The position numbers and the translations under genes are program-made. From Echinometra lucunter (taxonomy: Eukaryota > Echinodermata > Echinoidea > Camarodonta > Echinometridae), in contig CM057158.1 in the NCBI GenBank assembly GCA_029962745.1, positions 65,464-129,463 of the forward strand: a stretch of DNA of 64,000 nt, given 5' to 3'. Shown here one piece after another: positions 37,701-49,300 of this stretch. The notes below the pieces were generated by a model. That model ran no database searches. It worked only from the letters and a program-made list of their open reading frames with translations, and was not told the DNA's origin. Numbering within the stretch: the first letter of the stretch is position 1; every line of letters begins with the position of its first letter.

Positions 37701-40700
37701 TCGGCGGAGCAATTGTCAACGGAGCAGTTGTCGGTGGAGCAAATGTCGGCAGAGCAAATGTCAGCGAAGCAATTGTCGGGGGAGCAAATGTCGGCAGAGC
37801 ATTTGTCACGGAGCACTTGTCGCATTTTTCCAGAGCAATTGTCGGCAGAGCATATGTTGGCGGAGCATATGTTGTGTCACCATATTTGTAAATTCACTGA
37901 TGACATATATCACTATTTTTTAACATCACCAGAGTATCATGGACATGTCTACTCTCTTGTTTGTAATTGTTTTGCATGCCCTTTACACTCTAAATGGCTC
38001 AAGTTTTTGTGTCATTAATTCTACCATACCATTTGTTTCTAATCCAGATTTCAGTCCAAGTGATGTCAGTGATGAGGAAGATGAATCATTATCAGAGATG
38101 TCAGAAAATGATGATGATGATGATACAAGTGAAGATGCTGATGATGAAGAAACCAAAGATGAATCTACCGTAAGAACATTACCACATTTTTATTCTTTAT
38201 TTTTTTGAAAGATTGATAAACAGTACAGGCTCAAAATGAAGAAAATGAAAAGGACATGGAGGAATATTTCAACAAGCAATCATACTAAATGTGCATTTAC
38301 ATTCAAAATATTTTTATAACGTATAAGAAGAATATGAGTAGAAGGCTATTATACATATATATATATTTTTTTTCATCATTGCCTTCTAACTGCTGATAAG
38401 AAGTATTGTATCTTTTCAATTTCCCTATTCCTTGACTAGGCTTATAAAGACACTCAACACAACTTTATAAGTGGTCAGTTCTTTTAGTTTGTGCCATATA
38501 TTGCTGACCCCATGTAAGATCATCACTAGAAGTGTATCATATGATTGTATTTAAGAAAGTAGCCCTAACATGATACAGGATATAAATGACATGAGAATTA
38601 AAATGATACATTTAATTCCATTATTAGGTTCATTACTCCATAATAGTAAATGGGACATCAAAGGAACTCATGTCTTGGAGTTGCTGACATACCAGTTCAT
38701 GTGAATGTTTATAAAACATGCCAACTAAGCAATTGATGTTGATGCCAACTGGATCTTGAGTTAGTTCAGAGAACTGAATTGAAATTTGTAGTACGGTAGT
38801 TTAAATGTTTGGCAATTTTTTCAGAAGATTTAATCAGTAAACTAAATCTGCTAAGGTCACTTTTTTACTAAAGGGATGGAATATAAGATTACAGCTATGT
38901 TTCATGAAGAGACATTTTTAAATGTTTGATAGCTATGCTACTTTTAAAAAATCATGCATGCTATATGCTTTTTAAATGGTTGATAGCCATACTGCTATTG
39001 AAGATCATGCATGTTGTATATAAATTAAATGGTTGATAGCTATGCTACTATTGAAAATCGCATATGTTAAATGTAAATTAAGAATTAGTTGAAATGTTTT
39101 CGTTTGTTTGTGTGTTTATGCGATAGGTTCTCCTGAAGAAAGGTAAACAGCTTAAGAAAGGTAAACAACTGGTGAAAAGTAGAAAGCAAGAATCAAAGAC
39201 TGATGATGTGATTGATAATTCTTCTCATTCAGCTGGCAAGGAACATTTAGACAACCAACCCTCTCAAAGCAATGATTATGAATTTGATTCTTCTGATGAA
39301 GAGGTTAGATAAATTCATTTTTTTTTACTACCACCCCAATTTATCTTTATAGAATTTCTTTTATTCTGACTTATCTTCCTGTGATAAATCACAAATATCT
39401 TCAAGTAGATAAGAAAATTCAAACTAGTATGTTTATACATAAATTCCCCCAAAAAGCCCATTCCTGTGCAGTCTCCCATGCCCCTCCTTTTCATGGAAAA
39501 CTCTCCTTCTTAAGGCTAAAATTTATTATCCCAATTCTTATTTCTTCAAGAAAATTGTAAATAGTTAAATGAAAGTGTAATCTAAAGTGTGACTTTTCTG
39601 TGAAGCTTCATCAAAGACGAGACTATTTTGTCAAGTAGAAATTGCTGTTAGATGCACTGACTATGTTGTCTAGATACATGGACATGTATACACCATGATC
39701 ACTGATGTGGCAAACATTTCTCTTTTCTCTGCTAGATTAAAAGTTTTCAAGCAGGATTTATCAAGTAGTAAAATGGTCAAGCATCATTTTCCATTTGTTT
39801 GTTATGCTTATGGTATAATGGTTTATTCCTTTCTGATGCAGGATATACGGAACACAGTTGGGAACATACCCATGGAGTGGTATGAAGGTTATAAACATCT
39901 TGGTTATGATGTTAAAGGTCAAAGAATCATCAAGCCAGAAGGACGAGATAAACTGGATGAATTTCTCAACAAGATGGACAACCCTGATTATTGGTTTGTC
40001 ATCGCTTTTTATTTGCTAACAAATTCAAAAATACCATCATTTGAGATGTCACAATATTAAACTGCATTGCCAACTTTTCCTGAGATACACTGCTCAATGT
40101 CAGATTGCCTTGTTTACTTTTCTTTTTATCCAAATAACCCTTTTTCTCACTTTGTGCAACCATTATTTCTAGCATTAGAAATTCTTCAGATATAATGATT
40201 ATATGCCCCAGCCCTTACAAAAAGCTTCTAGATCTCATTTCCTTACTAATATTGAAGAAGAATTCTAAAGCTTTGAGTTTTTCAGAGATAAATGTGTATG
40301 TTTATTCCTTAGCGTGATCTGGCAAAGCATTCAAATAATAATCTATTGCAAGGACTCACCCATATTTAGATGAAAGGAATACATTGATTTGAAACTGAGA
40401 CAGGGTTGAGTTCTAGTAAAAGTATTGAATATCATAGCAAAACTATCCCACTAAAAGAATTGTTCTTCAAATGCCTTCATATTTGAAATACAATGAGAAA
40501 CAACAGAAGAAATTTAGACCAGCAGTCCTGCAATGTGTGTGAAGTCTCATATACCCACCTTTTTTTGCACATTGTATCATTTGACTTTCAACAATTGTGA
40601 CTGTGAATTCCAAAACCTTACAGTATACACCAATTATTATTGTTATGTAATCAACATTCTCATTAATTTCAAGACAGTTTCTTTCATTTTGTAATCACTT

Positions 40701-42616
40701 GAGTAAAACATAACATCTGTAATACAGTGAATAATGGATAAATTAAAGATTCAATACTTACAAAAGATTTTTTTTTTTCATTAATTGCTACTTCCTAGCA
40801 TTGTGCTTATTGTTTGTCATTCTTGGATTGTCCATGAACTTTGTTTTATTTTCTGTTTATGTGGTTATTGTTTGTTTGTTTTGTAGGAGGACTGTTTTTG
40901 ATAAGAAGCTTGGTAAAGATGTGGTGTTAAATGATGAACAGTTGATGACAATTCAAAGGATCCAACAAGGTTTCTACCCTGAGACAACCTTTGACCCTTA
41001 TGAACCTTACATTGATCATTTCACCTATGAGAAGATGATTCATCCAGTCACAAGAAGACCTGCTCATAAACGAAGCTTTACTCCATCACTTACTGAGAAA
41101 GACAAGGTATTAGTTCTTATTGTACTATTATTCAACATAGACAGAATCTCTTAAAACGTCTACCAGGTACTTGTTCAAATTCTACATGTAGAATGATTCT
41201 GCATTGTGCTTTAGAATAGTCTATAAAATATAAACTTATCACATCTAGCTTGAAGTACATGAATAAAGTATTGGTCATGTGTTAAGGAAAAAGTGGGAAA
41301 TTGAATCACAATCAATTTCAAATGTTATGAGATGATGAGTACAGCAGCTGGTCAAAGGCACTGGAGAAAGCTTGCTGCCCATTGTGTTCACCAGCTTAGG
41401 AGGGACTAGGGATAAGTTAGTAAGTTGGAAATGGAGGATAGGAGGACAAATAAAAACTTAATTCAATATGATGGAACATGAATTGTGGGGAAGAGGTGTA
41501 TATTATATAAATAGTGCATGGTCTGTCATGTACTATACTGGATTATGTGCATGTCAAATACTAAATTATCCCAAGTGCAGTTTGTTTTACCGAGGCCGAA
41601 GGCCGAGCTAAAATAGACATGCACGAGGGATAATTTAGTATTTGGAGTTCATATAGTCCAGTAATGGTGCATCAATAGAACATGCACTATTTATTATAGT
41701 AAATAGGTAAATAGACCCCTGACGTTGGATCTGTACGACATTTTAAAGAGTCTTTCTTTCTCGATTTAATTGATTATTGCCCCTCTCCGGCGCTCACATC
41801 ACAAGCGCGCAGCTAGAAACAATGGTGCTTTTGATGCGCAGACCATACACGATTGTACGTGCCTAACCATGCAAAAATCAAAGTTATAGTGCACAGTCGT
41901 GCACGCACTATAACAAAATGTTTGCACATCACGTGATGCAAATTTAACCAATCACAGCGCGTATGATACATACACTATTAACTATCTATATATATATATA
42001 TATATATATATAAATGCAATGTGTCCACAACCCATTAACATGATTGGCCCTGTATTCCACTTTTAATGTCCCGAGCTTTCGGCTTTGAAGCCGAAAGCTC
42101 AGGACATTAAAAGTGGAATATACAGCTATGTCCTTCGCTGTTTTGAGTCTTTCATTTTATGTATATATAATGTGAAAGTGCTTCGGCCATGCACGTGATG
42201 GGTGCAGCATCGTATGAAAATTATAATTGTGACTGAAGAAAGTGGCAGCGGGACGTTGCGAGTATGTTCACTCTGCCTTTATTATGCCGAGCTTTCGACC
42301 CTGTGACAGGTCTTCCTCAGGGCTTGAGATACAAAACAAAAATTAATCAATTGCAAGCATGCAACAAAACAACGAAATGAAAACAGCATTATAACACAAA
42401 TACAAATGTAAATAACAGAAAACATTGTTAGCAATTACACAGTCGTTTTAAGTTTCAGTTGAATTAAAATCAAAGTGTTAAATCAAAGTGAAGAAGTGAA
42501 CGGAAAGTGTAAATCATATAGCTCAAAGAGTATAATCATAACAATACTAACTAATTACCTGGATTTTGGCAGTAGGGAGGAGTTGGGTTTGTAAGTGAGG
42601 TGTTTTGGCCGTGTGT

Positions 42617-42649
<33 letters not shown>

Positions 42650-43266
42650 GTATATATATAAAGTTAGGAGAGGTTAATCCCAGTGTTTTCGCTAGGCAGA
42701 TTGCTTTCAAATGTTTACTGTTGTACAATGAATGTCTTCATTGTCATTGACTGACTTGTACTCACAGGTGAGCAAGCTTGTGCATGCAATTAAGATGGGA
42801 TGGATGAAACTACCAAGTGAACTAGAAGCAGAGAGAAAGAGGAAGGAAGAAGAGGAGAAACAAGGACCAAAGTTCTATGATTTATGGGGTAAAGATGATA
42901 ACACTAAGATAACCAAGCGTCATCATGCTCACATTGCTGCACCTAAGATGAAGCTTCCTGGTCATGAGGAGTCATACAATCCACTCCCTGAATACCTTCC
43001 AACAGAAGAAGAGGTAAAGTGTCTCCATATAGTTCTAACAAATTGATACAATACACCATAATCTTTTTTCTACACATTTGTTGATCAGATCTCTTTAGAA
43101 TAGATAGAAACTTGTCACCTCAAATGAAAAGCTGAATAATATATGCACAGAATCAAACATAATTATTGTTGCAATGTATCTAGAACAACATTGCTAGCTG
43201 ATAGAGAAAACAACACTTTTCAGAGAAGTAAATAACTTAGTTCTCTCTTTTTCTATCTACCTCCCC

Positions 43267-43362
<96 letters not shown>

Positions 43363-46300
43363 TACTTAGATCCTGGCTTGGAATGAACAAGATCCTGAAG
43401 AAAGGAAGAGTGATTTTGTTCCCAAGAAATATGACTGTCTTCGTAAAGTGCCTTACTATCCTCGTTTCATTCAGGACAGGTTTGAGCGATGCTTAGATCT
43501 CTATCTGTGTCCAAGACAGAGGAGAATGAGGGTAAGTGCCTTACTATCCTCGTTTCATTCAGGATAGGTTTGAGCGATGCTTAGATCTCTATCTGTGTCC
43601 AAGACAGAGGAGAATGAGGGTAAGTGTGTTGGTTGCAAAGAGAATGGTATTTTAGGTCTTCATTCTATAGAATTGGCTAAATACTCTTAGTGTCCTATGA
43701 TGCAACTGGTATGAAGTCACTGTGATTTACAGCCATTCAGATGTTTTCTCCAACTTCAGTATCAGTTTTATTTTAAGCTCTGATCAGGAAAAATGTACAT
43801 GTTTGATATATATTATATATAGATTTTATCTTTTCAAAATAATGTCTTGGTCAAGTTTCAAGGTGTGTGGCAACCTGTATTTATTTCATGTGATTTTATG
43901 TCAGATACTATGAACCCCTAGACAGCTTGTGCAAAAAGATGCATTTGTTATTTGTTTTACCATAATATTTAATTTGAAGGTTCAAGTTGAGCCAGAAGAG
44001 CTCCTTCCCAAGCTACCAAGACCTAAGGATCTTCAACCATTTCCTACCACTCAAGCCATTGTATATAAAGGTCATAAGAGCTATGTAAGGTCAATCAGTA
44101 CAGATCCATCAGGACAGTGGTTTGTATCTGGTAAGCTATATCTGTAGTATATCTCAATCCATTGTGAATGAAGTTCAACCAGACAGAAAGATGCAAATTG
44201 TGTAGACCCAAACTCATTCGCTTTCTCTGCATTGCAAGCCAAACAACACAATAACCTGGGACCAGCAAATAAAATTTCTGTGAGGGTGGGGTACTTTGCT
44301 CTTGGATTACTCACTTCAGCTTTTGTTTGGTAGAATGACTGTTATAATTGGAATACACACACAAATAATTGCAAGTGATTCAGTGTGAAAAGCAAGACGA
44401 TCAAGAAGGCTGATGATCGTGATACTTCAATATTTTGCTTGGGGTGCCCGTTCCTGTCTGTCTGTATGTTGCAATAATATTGCGTGTTCGTTTTTTAAAA
44501 TATATGGATATATGCGATTATGACTAGAGTTACGACACCCACCATAACCCCATGATTTGCGACTTTCCAGCCCCTTTAAGATCAGTAGGCTGCTTCACTC
44601 TATATGAAGATTTTACAGGAAGTCTACTTACAAAGGACAAAAGTACTTCATGACCAGGGATCAAGAGTATTTCTAATATCCCCAGGCAGTGACCAGGAAT
44701 CCTAGAGTATTTCTAATATCCCCAGTCAGTGACCAGGGATCTAGAGTATTTCTAATATCCCCAGTCAGTGACCAGGGATCTAGAGTATTTCTAATATCCC
44801 CAGTCAGTGACCAGGGATCTAGAGTATTTCTAATATCTCCAGTCAGTGACCAGGGATCTAGAGTATTTCTAATATCCCCAGTCAGTGATCAAGGATCTAG
44901 AGTATTTCTAATATCTCCAGTCAGTGACCAGGGATCTAGAGTATTTCTAATATCCCCAGTCAGTGACCAGGGATCTAGTGTATTTCTAATATCCCCAGTC
45001 AGTGACCAGGGATCTAGAGTATTTCTAATATCCCCAGTCAGTGACCAGGGATCTAGAGTATCTCCAGTCAGTGACCAGGGATCTAGAGTATTTCTAATAT
45101 CCCCAGTCAGTGACCAGGGATCTAGTGTATTTCTAATATCCCCAGTCAGTGACCAGGGATCTAGAGTATTTCTAATATCCCCAGTCAGTGACCAGGGATC
45201 TAGAGTATTTCTAATATCCCCAGTCAGTGACCAGGGATCAAGAGTATTTCTAATATCCCCAGTCAGTGACCAGGGATCTAGAGTATTTCTAATATCCCCA
45301 GTCAGTGACCAGGGATCTAGAGTATTTCTAATATCCCCAGTCATTGACCAGGGATCTAGTGTATTTCTAATATCCCCAGTCAGTGACCAGGGATCTAGAG
45401 TATTTCTAATATCTCCAGTCAGTGACCAGGGATCTAGAGTATTTCTAATATCCCCAGTCAGTGACCAGGGATCAAGAGTATTTCTAATATCCCCAGTCAG
45501 TGACCAGGGATCTAGAGTATTTCTAATATCCCCAGTCAGTGACCAGGGATCTAGAGTATTTCTAATATCCCCAGTCATTGACCAGGGATCTAGAGTATTT
45601 CTAATATCCCCAGTCAGTGACCAGGGATCTAGAGTATTTCTAATATCCCCAGTCAGTGACCAGGGATCTAGAGTATTTCTAATATCCCCAGTCAGTGACC
45701 AGGGATCTAGAGTATTTCTAATATCCCCAGTCAGTGACCAGGGATCTAGAGTATTTCTAATATCCCCAGTCAGTGACCAGGGATCTAGTGTATTTCTAAT
45801 ATCCCCAGTCAGTGACCAGGGCCGGTATTCAATTCAATACTTAAGTCAGAAATATGAGTATTTGTCTTAGTTTTTTACTTAGCTAAAATACTTAGCCAAA
45901 TTTGGTATTCAATTCAGTATTTTGGCTAATTATTTTACTCTAAATCTAAGACACCTACCTAGGAGACTTAAGCCAATTATTTTGGATGCCTTGACTATAC
46001 TGGCAGGCATAGGTTTTTATACGCAGTCATCATGAGCTGCGCAGCATTATATCATAGCGTATTCGAGCGTATTTGATGCGACGTTAATTGCGCATTGAAA
46101 ATATCACGTCACAGTGCATATCAGTAAGGATTTGGGCTTAAAGTTGGCTTACTAAAGTAAAATTCAAAGTATTGAATATGATTTGAGCAAATTTCTTAGG
46201 CAAGTAAAATACTTAGTAAAAGTTTTACTTAATCCAAGTATTGAATTGAATACCGGCCCAGGGATCTAGAGTATTTCTAATATCCCCAGTCAGTGACCAG

Positions 46301-49300
46301 GGATCTAGAGTATTTCTAATATCTCCAGTCAGTGACCAGGGATCTAAAGTATTTCTAATATCCCCAGTCAGTGACCAGGGATCTAGAGTATTTCTAATAT
46401 CTCCAGTCAGTGACCAGGGATCTAGAGTATTTCTAATATCCCCAGTCAGTGATCAAGGATCTAGAGTATTTCTAATATCCCCAGTCAGTGACCAGGGATC
46501 TAAAGTATTTCTAATATCCCCAGTCAGTGACCAGGGATCTAGAGTATTTCTAATATCCCCAGTCAGTGACCAGGGATCTAGTGTATTTCTAATATCCCCA
46601 GTCAGTGACCAGGGATCTAGAGTATTTCTAATATCCCCAGTCAGTGACCAGGGATCTAGAGTATTTCTAATATCCCCAGTCAGTGACCAGGGATCTAGAG
46701 TATTTCTAATATCCCCAGTGCTTGCTTTGCTGCAGTCCAATGACAAAAGGAAGCAACTCAGATTTTTTTTCAAACCTTATTTTTTTCTTATTTTTTTTAT
46801 TTCCAAAATATATATGTATCAAAAGGAAGCCTTCCATCACCAAGCTAAGTTCATCCACTGCTGGATGTAGCCCTCTTCATGATTCTTCCAAATCTTCCTG
46901 TTCTGGGCCAGTCTTGTCCACTTGCTACCTGCATTATGTTGTACTATCATCCCGCCATCAACATTTGTCTCCCTCTAGATCTTGGTATCCATTCTATAGC
47001 CCTCTTTGACCATTTATCATCTTTTCTTCTGATTAGATGTCCTGCCCATCTCCATTTTGCTTTTTTCACTTTTTCCATGATATCTTTGACTTGTGTATGT
47101 CTTCTAGTTTCTGTATTTTTAATTCTGTCCCTCAATGAGATGTTTAACATTCTTCTCTCCATTGCCCTCTGTGTTGTACTCAGTTTCTGCTCCAGTTGTT
47201 TAGTAGATTCCATAGATTTCCACATAAGACAGTGACATATTTTCTTCCATTTACTAGGAAACTCATTTTACAGAGTTGCTTCCTTGTCATGGGACAGTGG
47301 CTTAGTTGTCTATGATGGAAAAAAGAAGTTGATATCAGTTTAGAATTTTGAGAAGCTCTCTTTTCATTAAACACATAAAGAATTTGAAAAATGTAGCTCT
47401 CTTTAGATTACAACCGATTTTCACTGAGAAATTTCAAGACTGTTATTGAAGATATGTTTATGTCATATTTTCTTAATTATTTGTTTGAAGTGTGAGGATG
47501 ATGTTTTTTGTTGTTGTTGTTCCATAGGTTCAGATGACAAGACAGTAAGGTTCTGGGAAGTATCAACAGGCCGATGTATGAAGACCATTCAGCTTTCAGA
47601 TACTGTCCTCAATGTAGCTTGGTGTCCAAACCAAGCTGTATGTCTAGTAGCAGTATGTGCAGAGAATAGTATCTATATCATCAACCCACATCTTGGTGAT
47701 AAGATGGTTGCTTCTGGAACAGATAGGTTGATAGAAGGATATGAGAGACCAGAGGAGATGAAGACATCTCCGTTGGTAGAATGGATTGTGGTGGAAGATG
47801 AGGAGAAGAAGGAAGAAGGATTTAGGCTACAGCTCAAACATTTCAAGGTAAGCAAACCAGTGTATGTCGTTATGATGCAAGATACAGCTTCATTGTTACA
47901 AGCATCAAGTCAGAGTGAAGTGTTATCTGACATACTTCAGCGTGAAATATCATCATTCTGTTGAAACTGTATAGCAGTTAAGAGGCCAGACAAAATGGCT
48001 GTTCCACAATGTTTTTACCCATTTAATGTTGGATTAATGCTATATACCATTATTCACCATGCTCTTTGAAGGAAATAATTAATTCAAATAGAATAATGAA
48101 TAAAAAAATGAGTAAAATGAAAAATGTGGTTGACCAAGCATGGAAGAAGCTCCTAAATTAACATAATCAAGTTGAATTGGTATTTAAAAACTGAATCAAA
48201 TGTATGTAAATTGATTCAAAATTGATATAACTGATAGATTGAGATTTAGTATTTTTAATTGAATTGAGCGCAACTGGTTGTTTATATGCACAGGGAGTGA
48301 AGCAGGTAACATGGCATGGAAAAGGAGATTATTTCTCTGCAGTTATCCCAGATGGAGGAAATTCATCAGTTCTTATCCATCAACTCTCTAAAAGAAGATC
48401 TCAAACTCCATTCAGAAAGAACAAAGGATTAGTCCAATGTGTAGCCTTCCATCCTACTAGACCATTCTTCTTTGTAGCGGTAAGATTTTACGTGTACATT
48501 TATGTGAAATACAAATCCATCTATGCCTGTTAAGCAATGACTTTGGGAAGGAGTGAATATCACAAGGAATGTCAGTCCAGAGAATATGAAACAAGTTAAA
48601 GTGTGAACCAAGTTTTCATCTTGAAAATGAACTAGATTTGCTAAATTATCATAGAAAATACTATAGGAAGACTTTGCTATAAAAGCCCTTATCTGATTGT
48701 ACTTTAACAGGTGGCTCACTACTCAGATGTGATCTCAATGTTCCTCTTTGTTCTTTCATATCCATTTGTATAAAGAAAAAATGAAATTAAAATTAATCTT
48801 AATTGTCATTGAACTTTGGAGGATAATCCTAGTAAAAGTAAAGTCAGTCGTGATACCACAGACCACACTATCTCTGTTAAAAGTTATGTTGCAGCATCAG
48901 TAATACTCAAATAACTTGATGTTATTGTATTGCAGACACAACGGTACATCCGTGTATATAACCTACTGAAGCAAGAACTAACCAAGAAGCTTCTCTCCAG
49001 TGCTAAATGGGTGTCTAGTATTTCAATACACCCAGCAGGTAAGACAATTCTGGTATGATCATTGTATTTTACTAAATTTTTTTTCAGTTTAATTACCCAG
49101 TTTTTTTGTCAAGCTACTAGGTGTTAAAGAAATTTGATCCTTTTTTATTGTTATAACTAAAAACTTAAAAACTCCTGATAGACTGAGGTTTTCACCAAGT
49201 AAAGTTGAAGGATATCCAATTTATGTGGATAAGGTTTTGTGATTTTCTGATATTAACATTCTTAAAATATTACTCTGAATATTTAATTAGATTTTCTATT

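Noticed and set aside
44689..45870. 393-codon open frame (and 229 codons on the other strand) of repeated [13 protein letters not shown]
   Set aside because: It is the 39-bp intronic minisatellite read through; the unit length is a multiple of three with no stop in several frames. No conserved domain, and it lies inside BOP1 intron 9.
46947..47225. Host gene on the minus strand inside BOP1 intron 9
   Set aside because: The [20 protein letters not shown] residues are the C-terminus of an RTE-type reverse transcriptase, so it is a LINE fragment.
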